DNA from: CAHJXF01 sp038240015 | Lineage (GTDB): Bacteria; Pseudomonadota; Gammaproteobacteria; Burkholderiales; Burkholderiaceae_D | Reading direction: 5' to 3' | Length of the DNA stretch: 42,231 nucleotides | Assembly: GCA_038240015.1 (NCBI GenBank) | Contig: JBBSEF010000021.1 | Location: 1 to 42,231, forward strand | Shown here: positions 1 to 6,838 of the stretch, in pieces | Position numbering within the stretch: the first letter of the stretch is position 1 | Layout of the letters: each line of letters begins with the position of its first letter | The notes under the pieces: generated by a model | The model's database searches: none | What the model was told of the DNA's origin: nothing | The model's input: the letters and a program-made list of their open reading frames with translations, nothing else | Program-made: the position numbers and the translations under genes

Positions 1-18
1 GCCGTCTCGAGAAGGCAA

Positions 19-35
19 TCGGTTAATATAACCGA
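19..35. repeat. 17-bp inverted repeat upstream of ssb
   Basis: TCGGTTA (19-25) and TAACCGA (29-35) are perfect inverted arms around ATA. No T-tract follows, so it is not a typical terminator. It does not match the LexA consensus CTGT-N8-ACAG often found near ssb. It may be an operator or the end of an upstream gene's leader; the function is unknown. Confidence 0.4.
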
Positions 36-108
36 GCCCGATTGGTCTCTTGAAGTTTCGATATGGGGACGCAATGATGATCGGCAAGAAGCTGGTTCGC
101 TTGGCCCG

Positions 109-141
109 CGCTTCGTCCACGCTTCGTCCACGCTTCGCCCC
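109..141. repeat. 11-bp tandem repeat in the ssb leader
   Basis: CGCTTCGTCCA occurs at 109-119 and 120-130, followed by an imperfect third copy at 131-141. The repeat lies between the left window edge and the ssb ribosome binding site. Positions 1-182 hold no convincing gene: a 69-codon open frame at 50-259 overlaps ssb in another frame and looks random. Confidence 0.6.
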
Positions 142-182
142 CGCGCTTTCACACTTCGCCACTCGTTCGCAAGGAGACCACC

Positions 183-656
183 ATGTCATCGGTCAACAAG
201 GTCATTCTGATCGGCAACCTCGGCAAGGATCCCGAGATTCGCTACATGCCAAGCGGTGATGCGATCGCCAATCTGACCTTGGCAACCAGCGAGAACTGGA
301 CCGACAAGGCCAGTGGCGACAAGAAAGAGCAGACCGAATGGCACCGCGTCGTCTTCTTCGGGCGCACCGCCGAAGTGACGGGCCAGTACTTGAAGAAGGG
401 CGCCAAGATTTACGTCGAAGGGCGCCTGCAGACCCGTAAATGGCAAGACAAGGACGGGCACGACCGCTACACCACCGAAGTGCGCGGCGACGTGATGCGC
501 ATGCTCGATCGCCGCGGCGATTCGTCCGCACCGATGGACACCGAAGCTCCCGCCCCGGACGCGCGCCGCAGCGCGCCTTCCGGCGCGTCTTCCAAGTCCG
601 CGCCCGCTCGCGCGACATCGGGCTTCGACGATATGGACGACGACATCCCGTTCTAG
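183..656 (+). CDS. ssb: Single-stranded DNA-binding protein
   Basis: Encodes 157 residues, close to the usual length for proteobacterial SSB. The N-terminal OB fold begins with SSVNKVILIGNLGKDPEIR and continues through the WHRVVFFGRTAEV region to about residue 105. A Ser/Ala/Pro-rich linker follows, ending in the acidic tip DDMDDDIPF that docks partner proteins (RecO, PriA, exonuclease I and others in known systems). SSB coats ssDNA as a tetramer during replication, recombination and repair. The ATG is set by an AAGGAGA ribosome binding site eight bases upstream (171-177). Identification is certain; regulation is not visible, and no LexA box was found. Confidence 0.98.
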   Translation: MSSVNKVILIGNLGKDPEIRYMPSGDAIANLTLATSENWTDKASGDKKEQTEWHRVVFFGRTAEVTGQYLKKGAKIYVEGRLQTRKWQDKDGHDRYTTEVRGDVMRMLDRRGDSSAPMDTEAPAPDARRSAPSGASSKSAPARATSGFDDMDDDIPF

Positions 657-702
657 CAATGGGTGCATCGACCGCTCTTTCGCTCGCGCGAGACGCAACG
701 CG

Positions 703-2148
703 TTGACGACACTCGCGCCAGCAATGGAATCCAGCGATGGGGTTCAACCCCGCGCGCCGAGGACTCGGGCAGCGCCTGCGGCCCTGATGATTGCGTATGT
801 TGTCGCTCTCGCGCTGCTGCTGGTCAGCGCGGTCGTCGACTTCCGCATCACGCACGAACTCGAGGACAGCGGCAGGGCCGTGGCCCGCACCATCGAGGCC
901 ATGGAAAAAATTCGCCAGACCGGCAACGTATTTTATATCGCCGAGTCCTCGCAGCGCGGCTACGTGATCACGGGCAAGGACGGCTATCTCGGACCTTATC
1001 AAGAGATGCGCCAACTGATCGGCCCGCGCCTGGGCGAGGTGGGCGGGTTGGTGTCGGATACGGCCCCACAACGCGACGCGCTGGCCACGTTGCGATCCCT
1101 GGTCGCGCAGAGGTTCCTGCAGATGGATCGAACGCTTGCAGCCTATCGCTCGGACGGCCAGGCGAGCGCCATCAACGTCATCAGCACCGACGAGGGCTTG
1201 GAGACGATGGAACGCGCGCGCGCCGTGATCCGGTCCATGCTCGCGGAAGAATCGAGACTGCTCGACGGGCGACGGGCGACGGAGGCCAGGGTTGCCTTGC
1301 GCGTGCGCACCGAAACGCTGATCGCGAGCGCTCTTGTCGCCCTGGCGTTGACGGCGTTCTTTCTTTTCACGCGGCGATACTTGCGCGAGCGCGACATCGC
1401 GCTGGCGGACGTCCAGTCGAGCAACGTCGACCTCGAACAGCGCGTTGCCAGGCGCACGGCCGAGCTATCCGATCTTTCGCGCCATCTGCTCAATCTACGC
1501 GAGGACGAGAAGAAAAGGATCGCGCGAGACTTGCATGACGAATTGGGCAGCTACCTGACGGCCATCAACATGGACGTCTCGCGCATGCGCGACAAGATTT
1601 CGGTGACCAACCCGGAGCTGGCTGAAAAGCTCGATCGCACCCTCGGCCTGCTCAATCAGGCGATCAACATGAAGCGGCGCCTGATCAGCGAACTGCGTCC
1701 CAGCATTCTCGACAACCTCGGCCTAGGCGCGGCGCTCGAGCAATACATCGACGAGTGGTCGGGCCGCACCGGAATCGCAGCAACGTTCGATTACAGCGGC
1801 GACTTGGAAGTCGAGGAAGACGGTTGTCCGATTTCGATCTTTCGGGTCTTTCAGGAAGCGCTCGACAATGTCGCCGGACATTCCGGCGCCACCGCGGTCT
1901 ACGCCCATGCGAGGCGCGTCGACGACTTGATCGATCTGGAAATTTCGGACAACGGTATCGGGCTTTCCGACGAGGCGCGGAGCAAGCCGGGCACTCACGG
2001 CCTTCTGGGTATCCGAGAGCGCGTGCTCGCGTATCGCGGACGACTTGAAATCTCGCGCGGCCCCGTAGGGGGAGCCGTGATCCGCGCGTCGTTTCCCTGC
2101 AAGACGCCGCGCTCGAGCGAGGCAAGCGCGGCGAGTTCGACCGTGTGA
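703..2148 (+). CDS. CHASE3-domain sensor histidine kinase (NarX/DesK type)
   Basis: A 481-residue membrane kinase. Transmembrane segments lie near residues 27-47 and 206-226 and bracket a CHASE3-like helical sensor domain with the typical RGYVITGKDGYL segment. A short coiled coil leads to a HisKA_3 box, with His278 in RDLHDELGSYLTAINMD, and a HATPase_c domain (DNVAGHSGA, SDNGIGLSDEA, HGLLGIRERV). Such kinases autophosphorylate and pass phosphate to NarL/FixJ regulators; the likely partner is the regulator at 3206-3841. The longest frame uses TTG at 703; the in-frame ATG at 724 is an equally possible start and leaves all domains intact. The sensed signal is unknown. Confidence 0.93.
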   Translation: MTTLAPAMESSDGVQPRAPRTRAAPAALMIAYVVALALLLVSAVVDFRITHELEDSGRAVARTIEAMEKIRQTGNVFYIAESSQRGYVITGKDGYLGPYQEMRQLIGPRLGEVGGLVSDTAPQRDALATLRSLVAQRFLQMDRTLAAYRSDGQASAINVISTDEGLETMERARAVIRSMLAEESRLLDGRRATEARVALRVRTETLIASALVALALTAFFLFTRRYLRERDIALADVQSSNVDLEQRVARRTAELSDLSRHLLNLREDEKKRIARDLHDELGSYLTAINMDVSRMRDKISVTNPELAEKLDRTLGLLNQAINMKRRLISELRPSILDNLGLGAALEQYIDEWSGRTGIAATFDYSGDLEVEEDGCPISIFRVFQEALDNVAGHSGATAVYAHARRVDDLIDLEISDNGIGLSDEARSKPGTHGLLGIRERVLAYRGRLEISRGPVGGAVIRASFPCKTPRSSEASAASSTV

Positions 2149-2223
2149 TCGGCTCGCTTTCCCGAGACGGATTCCAAACCGATTCCGATTCCGAGACTCG
2201 TTGAAGTCCCACTCACTTTCGTT

Positions 2224-2871
2224 TCAGGCGCCGAGGACTTTGTACGATTTGGTGTTGCCGGTCGGAAGGCCTTCGAGCAAGTCATTCAACTCATCGGCGT
2301 GCTCCTCCTCCTTCGCGAGTATCCACTCCATCATTCTCTTAGTTGTCGGATCCTTGTCGCTGAGGTATTGAACGATCTCGGTATAGCTCTCGATCGCAAT
2401 GCGCTCGGCAATGAGGTCTTCCTTGATCATGTCGATCAGCGTCTCGCCTTCGACATATTCGGCGTGGCTGCGCATGGCCAGGCCTTCGGGTGAAAAATTC
2501 GGCTCGCCACCGAGCTGCACGATCCGCTCGGCAATCGCATCGGCGTGTTCCTGTTCTTCATTCGCATGTTCCAGAAACTCGGCCTTGATCGGCTGCGCAA
2601 GCACACCCTTGGCCATGAAGTGGTGCCGGCGATAACGAAGCACGCAAACGATTTCGGTCGCGAGCGCTTCGTTGAGAATCTTGCAGACCGTGTTCCGATC
2701 GGCCTTGTAGTCGGCGGTCACGGCGCCTTTCTCGATGTGTTGACGCGCCCGCGCGCGCAGCGTCTTGATATCCGACAAAAAGGGATGCCGTGATTCGGAT
2801 TGTTTCGACTGGGCGGCAGCCGTACTGCCTGCGGGTTTGCCGGTTGCTTTCTTCGATGTCTGCTTGGCCAT
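2224..2871 (-). CDS. Ferritin-like (bacterioferritin-type) protein
   Basis: A 215-residue four-helix-bundle protein. Glu and His residues placed like ferroxidase ligands are visible: ATEIVCVLRYRRHHF, EHANEEQEHADAIAERI, EDLIAERIAIESYTEI and AKEEEHADELNDLL, with two E-x-x-H signatures. The first ~30 residues are Lys/Ser-rich (KQTSKKATGK and so on), like the DNA-contacting tails of some Dps proteins. The family stores or oxidises iron and protects from peroxide. The start is the ATG at 2871, preceded by AGAGAGG nine bases upstream; a longer open frame to 3018 lacks conservation and a ribosome binding site. The gene lies on the opposite strand between a kinase and its presumed regulator, so it may belong to that stress response (inference). 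Confidence 0.85.
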   Translation of the reverse strand: MAKQTSKKATGKPAGSTAAAQSKQSESRHPFLSDIKTLRARARQHIEKGAVTADYKADRNTVCKILNEALATEIVCVLRYRRHHFMAKGVLAQPIKAEFLEHANEEQEHADAIAERIVQLGGEPNFSPEGLAMRSHAEYVEGETLIDMIKEDLIAERIAIESYTEIVQYLSDKDPTTKRMMEWILAKEEEHADELNDLLEGLPTGNTKSYKVLGA

Positions 2872-3060
2872 GCGGTTGCCTCTCTGAGTTTGTTGGACGT
2901 CAAATGGAATGCGGATGAATGCAACCGCCGGAGAACGTGTTGCGCAGTAAATGACGCAATCATATGTCTCCCCACGGCCCCGAAAGTAGGACGAATGCGG
3001 ACAATCGAACCGGCTCATGGCCGAGCGTCATGTCGCTCGCCACTATTCATCATGCATGGG

Positions 3061-3146
3061 TGGATCGAAGTCGATCCAATCGATGGTCTCAAATTCCCCA
3101 GCGAGCGCAAAGCTCGCCTTCAAGCCGGCATGTTGCCGGCTTTTTT
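3061..3146 (+). ncRNA. Candidate small RNA with three hairpins
   Basis: The 334-base gap between the ferritin start (2871) and the regulator start (3206) contains three consecutive perfect hairpins: TGGATCGA/TCGATCCA (3061-3078), GCGAGC/GCTCGC (3101-3117) and AAGCCGGCA/TGCCGGCTT followed by TTTT (3122-3146). No plus-strand gene lies upstream for this terminator to serve: the nearest plus-strand gene ends at 2148 and the intervening gene is on the minus strand. An independent transcript ending near 3146 is the simplest reading. Its 5' end is not known; no strong promoter was found, so the left boundary is the outermost hairpin. The remainder, 2872-3060, shows nothing else. Confidence 0.4.
3122..3146 (+). 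terminator. Rho-independent terminator
   Basis: Nine-base-pair stem AAGCCGGCA / TGCCGGCTT with a three-base loop (TGT), followed by four further T residues. It ends no plus-strand gene that can be seen and therefore marks either an unannotated small RNA or a barrier protecting the downstream regulator promoter. Confidence 0.8.
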
Positions 3147-3161
3147 CTGGGCCGTTACAAT
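3133..3161 (+). promoter_or_regulatory. Sigma70-like promoter of the response regulator, inside the terminator
   Basis: TTGCCG at 3133-3138, a 17-base spacer and TACAAT at 3156-3161 form a good -35/-10 pair aimed at the regulator gene 45 bases downstream. The -35 box lies in the loop and descending arm of the terminator at 3122-3146. Transcription reading in from upstream would therefore pass over the promoter. Confidence 0.65.
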
Positions 3162-3205
3162 GAAGCGCATGCCTAATCCGAAAACAATAGTCGGGAGACG
3201 CGCAC

Positions 3206-3841
3206 TTGATTAAGAGAATCATGCTCGTCGACGATCATCAAATCGTACGCGCCGGGCTCAAGCAGATATTCGCCGAATGCACCGATGTCGTTGTCGATTG
3301 TGAAGCGGCGAGCGGGACGGAGGCGCTTGAGTTGCTGAGGGCGCGCCCGGTCGATGGCGTGCTGCTGGACCTGTCGATGCCCGATCGCAGCGGCATCGAT
3401 GTGCTGCGCAGGATGCGTGGAGAGCGTCCCGATCTGCCGATACTGATTCTTTCGATGCACGCCGAAGAACAATACGCGATGAACGTGCTCAAGGCGGGGG
3501 CCAACGGCTATATCGCAAAGAGCAGCCCGCCGTCCGAGATTCTCAAAGCGGTTCGCATGGTTCTCACGGGGAAAAAATACGTCAGTCCGGCGTTGGCGCA
3601 GCAACTCGCCACCGCGTTTACCAGCGACGTCCACGGCGCTCCGCATGAAAAGCTTTCGACACGCGAATTCGAGGTCTTCTGCAAACTGGCTGCGGGCCAT
3701 AGCGTTTCGGATATTGCCGACGAGCTGTTCCTGTCGGTAAAGACCGTCAGCACGCATCGTGCGCGCATCCTCGAAAAAATGAATCTGCGAACCAACGCGG
3801 ACCTCACGTACTACGCCATCAAGAACGAGCTCATTCAGTAG
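3206..3841 (+). CDS. NarL/FixJ-family response regulator
   Basis: A 211-residue regulator. The receiver domain (residues 1-120) has the acidic pair D9/D10, phosphoacceptor D55 (LLDLSMPD) and the GYIAKSSPP Lys region. The LuxR-type helix-turn-helix is seen in LSTREFEVFCKLAAG and VKTVSTHRARILEKM. It most likely receives phosphate from the kinase at 703-2148, the only DesK/NarX-type kinase in the window. The start is TTG at 3206, chosen because GGGAG (3193-3197) sits eight bases upstream; the ATG at 3221 would have a purine tract only three bases away and would lose part of the first strand. A promoter is seen at 3133-3161. Confidence 0.92.
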   Translation: MIKRIMLVDDHQIVRAGLKQIFAECTDVVVDCEAASGTEALELLRARPVDGVLLDLSMPDRSGIDVLRRMRGERPDLPILILSMHAEEQYAMNVLKAGANGYIAKSSPPSEILKAVRMVLTGKKYVSPALAQQLATAFTSDVHGAPHEKLSTREFEVFCKLAAGHSVSDIADELFLSVKTVSTHRARILEKMNLRTNADLTYYAIKNELIQ

Positions 3842-4071
3842 CTCCGGCCGCGCGCGCTGCGAACATCGCCCGGACGCCGGCTACGCGATCCATCCTGCCG
3901 ACGCAACGGCGCGCACCTAAGACAAACGCGGACACCCCAAAGAGCGGTGTGCCGATGTTTGCGAAGCGGCGGTTTCCCTAACCTTCGCTTCGGGCTGCTT
4001 GATCCGCACGTCGCAGCAAACAAACACCATGAAGGCGCTGCTGGTGAGGTCCGCCGGGGGTCGTCGAATCC
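3842..4071. other. Intergenic region without a recognised feature
   Basis: These 230 bases between two regulator genes hold no plausible reading frame with a ribosome binding site, no clear terminator and no convincing promoter. Whether the next gene has its own promoter cannot be decided by eye. Confidence 0.5.
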
Positions 4072-4497
4072 ATGCTCGTTTTCCCCATGAAGTCGCCGTT
4101 TCGAGTGTTCGTGATTGAGGACTCTCCCATCCTGCTCGAAAGAATCGCCGAAGCGATCGCGGATCAACCGTCGCTGGTTCTGGTCGGTACTGCGGATACC
4201 GAGAAAGATGCGCTGATCAAGATCAAGGCATTGAAACCGGAAGCGCTGGTGGTCGATATCAAGTTGCGCGAGGGCAATGGATTGAATGTGCTGGCCCAAT
4301 TGAAATTCGCTTTCAGCGATGAAGAGCGGCCCAAAATCGTTGTATTCACAAATTATCCGAGACAAGAATATTTACGCAATTCAAAGCAGCTTGGTGCGGA
4401 TTATTTTCTGGATAAATCAACGCAGTTTTCCGATCTTCCCAGGATATTGATCGGATTAAGCGAGGCGGTTCCCGCCTTTCGTACTCTGCAAAATTGA
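4072..4497 (+). CDS. Receiver-only response regulator
   Basis: A 141-residue stand-alone CheY-like receiver domain: acidic pair E16/D17 in FVIEDSPILLERI, phosphoacceptor D62 in LVVDIKLREGNGL, a Thr-type switch in VVFTNYP and a Lys in YFLDKSTQF. There is no output domain, so it must act by protein contact or in a phosphorelay. The ATG at 4072 has a GGGGG tract 11 bases upstream; ATG 4087 is the alternative and also keeps the fold. It heads a run of small co-directional stress/envelope genes (4521-6200), which suggests it belongs to that response. The partner kinase is not in view. Confidence 0.85.
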   Translation: MLVFPMKSPFRVFVIEDSPILLERIAEAIADQPSLVLVGTADTEKDALIKIKALKPEALVVDIKLREGNGLNVLAQLKFAFSDEERPKIVVFTNYPRQEYLRNSKQLGADYFLDKSTQFSDLPRILIGLSEAVPAFRTLQN

Positions 4498-4520
4498 TTA
4501 ACCGCTGAGGAGGAGTCGTC

Positions 4521-4682
4521 ATGTTGCACTACGCCGTTGTATTTTTCGTTATTGCGATCATCGCCGCCATTTTCGGCTTCGGCGGTATCGCGGCGGGCGC
4601 CGCTGAAATTGCGAAGATTCTCTTTTTCATCTTTGTGGTGTTGTTCGTTATTTCCTTGATTGTGGGTTTGGTCAAACGTTGA
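4521..4682 (+). CDS. DUF1328 small membrane protein
   Basis: A 53-residue protein with two hydrophobic helices, the first starting HYAVVFFVIAIIAAIFGFGG and the second around FFIFVVLFVISLIVGL. Size, the FGFGGIA..A turn and the short basic C terminus match DUF1328 (YtjA-like) inner-membrane proteins, whose function is unknown and which often occur with stress genes. The GAGGAGGA tract ending seven bases before the ATG is close to an ideal ribosome binding site, so strong translation is expected. Confidence 0.88.
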   Translation: MLHYAVVFFVIAIIAAIFGFGGIAAGAAEIAKILFFIFVVLFVISLIVGLVKR

Positions 4683-4745
4683 ACGGCTCGTACGCGGGTC
4701 GGCTGCTTCGGTATTTCTTCGCTTAACCAATATTGGGAGTCGAAA

Positions 4746-4877
4746 ATGAAGACATTGGTCGGTATCGCGCTTCTCGTTTCTTTCAGTTTCGGCCTGGTCG
4801 GCTGTAATACGGTTCAAGGCGCCGGCAAGGATGTTGAACGCACAGGCGAGAAGATTCAGGACGCTTCCAAGAAGTGA
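4746..4877 (+). CDS. Entericidin-like small lipoprotein
   Basis: A 43-residue protein with a lipoprotein signal peptide ending in the lipobox LVGC (Cys20), followed by NTVQGAGKDVERTGEKIQ. The short amphipathic mature part and the NT.QGAGKD motif are characteristic of the entericidin EcnA/EcnB family, antidote- or bacteriolysis-related lipoproteins induced under stress or in stationary phase in known species. GGGAG lies six bases before the ATG. Only one such gene is seen here, not the A/B pair, so a toxin-antidote role cannot be claimed. Confidence 0.88.
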   Translation: MKTLVGIALLVSFSFGLVGCNTVQGAGKDVERTGEKIQDASKK

Positions 4878-4927
4878 TGTCGGAAAATGTCGTGAATCAA
4901 TCTATATCGGTTCCGAGGAGCAAGGCC

Positions 4928-5317
4928 ATGCTATCCGGCGGATCGTCGCTCTGGACCCGGACAGTGGCCGTCGGCATCGTGGTGCTGGCCTCCGTGATTG
5001 GAAATGCTTCCCTGTCGGCGTCGGAGCCGGTTGCCCCGCTGCCAATTTCCGTTCCTGCTTCCCGCGTTTCATCGCCCCGTTCCGACCTGCTCGTGAGCGA
5101 GTCTGTCGCTCGTTCAGACGATAGCGATTCGCAAACCGGTTATTCGAATTCAAGTCCGCGCTCTTCTCGGCTCGACGCGGCAGACTTGATGAACGCGCCT
5201 TTCGATACGGCTGCCGAGTCTGCGCCGGCCGAGGGGGGTCAGGTGGTTCCCGCAATTTACGCCTGGGATCCCGACGTGCGTTTCGTTTTTTACCGCCACG
5301 TCAGTAAATGGATGTGA
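4928..5317 (+). CDS. Secreted protein of unknown function
   Basis: 129 residues. A signal peptide is visible (basic start, hydrophobic TVAVGIVVLASVIGNASLSA) followed by a Ser/Pro/Asp-rich, probably disordered stretch and an aromatic C-terminal segment, YAWDPDVRFVFYRHVSKWM. No family was recognised. The start chosen is ATG 4928, with GAGGAG seven bases upstream; the frame is open further to GTG 4874/ATG 4877, overlapping the entericidin stop, but those starts would bury the signal peptide. The protein may be periplasmic or outer-surface. It is co-directional with, and 50 bases from, the entericidin gene. Confidence 0.6.
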   Translation: MLSGGSSLWTRTVAVGIVVLASVIGNASLSASEPVAPLPISVPASRVSSPRSDLLVSESVARSDDSDSQTGYSNSSPRSSRLDAADLMNAPFDTAAESAPAEGGQVVPAIYAWDPDVRFVFYRHVSKWM

Positions 5318-5361
5318 GCCGGGATGCAAAAGAACGGGTGGATTTATACGAAGGACATATC

Positions 5362-5610
5362 ATGAATTGGGACATTACCATCGGCCAGGTCAAACAGACC
5401 TTTGGCCGCTCCCTGCAACGGGTAGGAAGCCGGTTCGCAAAGAGAAGGCTGGTTATGCAAGGCGAACGCGCTGAATATGCGGGACGACTGCAGATGCACT
5501 ATGGAATGTTGAAACATCAAGCGCTTTGGAATGTAGCGCCCGCTCGCATTCGAAATGCGAATTCAAATCAGCAAACGCCTGTTGCTTCGAAGAAGTCGAT
5601 TTCGGTGTGA
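5362..5610 (+). CDS. CsbD-like protein (divergent)
   Basis: 82 residues. The opening MNWDITIGQVKQTFG, the central MQGERAEYAGRLQMHYG and the spacing between them match the layout of CsbD-family stress proteins (typical pattern MNWD-x-IxGxWKQ ... xGxRxxLxGKLQxxYG). Unlike usual CsbD proteins, which are acidic and about 60-70 residues long, this one has many Arg/Lys residues and a basic 25-residue tail. The start ATG 5362 has GAAGGA seven bases upstream; a longer open frame to 5308 overlaps the previous gene and has no ribosome binding site. The molecular role of CsbD proteins is not established. Confidence 0.6.
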   Translation: MNWDITIGQVKQTFGRSLQRVGSRFAKRRLVMQGERAEYAGRLQMHYGMLKHQALWNVAPARIRNANSNQQTPVASKKSISV

Positions 5611-5651
5611 TATCAGGGCAATTCTTTTCAATCACTTTAGAGTAAAAAATT

Positions 5652-6200
5652 ATGCAAAATATGAAGATGCTAGTAAGCGCGGTGACCGCCTCGATTTGCC
5701 TCATCGCTTCGGGAAGTGTATCTGCCATGACCACCAAGGCCGAATATACCGCGGCGAAAGACAAGGCCAAGGCCGACTACAAAGTGGCTGATGACCGATG
5801 CGGCAGCCTTTCGGGAAATGCCAAGGACGTTTGCAAGGCCGAAGCAAAGGGCGCCCGCAAAAAAGCGGATGCCGCGGCCGAGGCCGACTACAAGCACACT
5901 CCCAAAGCGCGCCGCGACGCGGCGATGGCGGCGGCCGATGCAGACTACGACGTGGCCAAGCAAAAATGCGATGCCAAGACCGGAAACGACAAGGACGTGT
6001 GCGTGAAGGAAGCCAAGGTCGTGCAGACCAAGGCCATGGGCGACGCGAAGGCGATGGAAAAGTCCACTACCGCACGCAATGACGCGGCCGAAGACACGCG
6101 TGACGCCAAGTACAAGGTGGCCATCGAGAAGTGCGACGGCATGTCGGGCGATGCAAAGACCGCTTGCAAGAACGATGCAAAATCCACGTACGGCAAGTAA
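5652..6200 (+). CDS. Periplasmic Ala/Lys-rich protein with Cys-pair repeats
   Basis: 182 residues with a signal peptide (to about residue 25, ending GSVSA-MT) and a highly charged helical mature part. Three related units each carry YxVAxxxC-x10-C: Cys50/61, Cys106/117 and Cys161/172, spaced 55-56 residues apart, joined by Ala/Lys/Asp-rich helices. Six cysteines in three equally spaced pairs in an exported protein suggest three disulfide-closed helical hairpins (inference). The composition resembles proteins loosely annotated as TolA-like in Burkholderiales, but there is no TolA C-terminal domain. ATG 5652 or ATG 5661 may be the start. A strong terminator follows at 6222-6248. Confidence 0.7.
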   Translation: MQNMKMLVSAVTASICLIASGSVSAMTTKAEYTAAKDKAKADYKVADDRCGSLSGNAKDVCKAEAKGARKKADAAAEADYKHTPKARRDAAMAAADADYDVAKQKCDAKTGNDKDVCVKEAKVVQTKAMGDAKAMEKSTTARNDAAEDTRDAKYKVAIEKCDGMSGDAKTACKNDAKSTYGK

Positions 6201-6221
6201 GCCTTTCTTTCTTCAAAAAAA

Positions 6222-6248
6222 AGCTCCGGCCTCCGGAGCTTTTTTTTT
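6222..6248 (+). terminator. Strong rho-independent terminator, probably bidirectional
   Basis: AGCTCCGG / CCGGAGCT form a perfect eight-base-pair stem around CCT, followed by eight T residues (6241-6248) and preceded by seven A residues (6215-6221) that extend the stem. It closes the stress/envelope gene run and separates it from the next promoter. Confidence 0.92.
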
Positions 6249-6269
6249 GCTGGTCGACTCCCCTATAAT
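6241..6269 (+). promoter_or_regulatory. Promoter with consensus -10 box
   Basis: TATAAT at 6264-6269 is a perfect -10 element 67 bases before the FmdB-like gene. The -35 at the matching distance (17-base spacer) is the T-run 6241-6246 of the preceding terminator, a weak TTTTTT. It probably drives the zinc-ribbon, DUF502 and perhaps aspS genes. Confidence 0.6.
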
Positions 6270-6335
6270 CCACGCCTTTGCGCGTACCGTCCGGTGTTTG
6301 TTTCCGATGGACGCCGCGCGAATGTTTCCCCCGCC

Positions 6336-6830
6336 ATGCCTATTTATTCCTATCGTTGCGACAGTTGCGGGCATACGCTCGACGTGCTCCGGAAGATTTC
6401 AGATCCGCCTTTGGTCGTGTGTCCGTCCTGCGGGGCATCCGCAATTCGTAAACAGGTCACGGCCGCGGGCTTCCAGCTCAAAGGCTCGGGGTGGTACGCA
6501 ACCGATTTCCGCAATCCGCCGGCAGCCAACGCGGATGCCAACGAGAAGTCCGAAAAGGAACCAGGCGCCAAAGAGACTGCCGCGAGCGATGACAAGCCTG
6601 CGGTAAGCGCCGATTCCAGTGACACGGGGAAGGCCCCCACGACGCAGGGCAAAGCGTCTCCTGCTGCCGGAGAACAGAGTGGGGCGCAGCCTAAGGGTGG
6701 GGCGCAGCGAAAAAATGTGGCGCAGTCAACGAATGTGACACAGCCAACGAATGCGGGGCAGCCAAACGGTGCGGCGAAGCCTGGCTCGAGCAACACACCC
6801 GGCTCGTCTTCCTCACCCGAATCGACCTGA
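6336..6830 (+). CDS. FmdB-type zinc ribbon protein
   Basis: 164 residues. The N terminus MPIYSYRCDSCGHTLDVL, with a second pair in VVCPSCGAS, forms the four-cysteine zinc ribbon of the FmdB/CxxC-CxxC family (putative regulatory proteins). GFQLKGSGWYATDF is the usual end of the conserved part. The remaining ~90 residues are low-complexity, Ala/Lys/Gln/Ser-rich, and partly encoded by an 18-bp tandem repeat (6678-6785). The start is ATG 6336; an open frame extending back to 6294 is unsupported by the family. The order zinc ribbon, DUF502, aspS is a familiar betaproteobacterial arrangement; the protein's role is unknown. Confidence 0.88.
   Translation: MPIYSYRCDSCGHTLDVLRKISDPPLVVCPSCGASAIRKQVTAAGFQLKGSGWYATDFRNPPAANADANEKSEKEPGAKETAASDDKPAVSADSSDTGKAPTTQGKASPAAGEQSGAQPKGGAQRKNVAQSTNVTQPTNAGQPNGAAKPGSSNTPGSSSSPEST
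6678..6785 (+). repeat. Six-copy degenerate 18-bp minisatellite in the FmdB-like gene
   Basis: Units begin at 6678, 6696, 6714, 6732, 6750 and 6768. The core is close to AATGTGGCGCAGCCAACG. The array is codon-aligned and encodes the hexapeptides SGAQPK, GGAQRK, NVAQST, NVTQPT, NAGQPN and GAAKPG. Since 18 is a multiple of three, copy-number changes would keep the frame. Confidence 0.8.
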
Positions 6831-6838
6831 ACGGAGCC

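Noticed and set aside
1..182. LexA/SOS box in front of ssb
   Set aside because: The only palindrome (19-35) does not match CTGT-N8-ACAG.
50..259. A 69-codon plus-strand frame before ssb
   Set aside because: Overlaps ssb out of frame, contains the tandem repeat and lacks a ribosome binding site.
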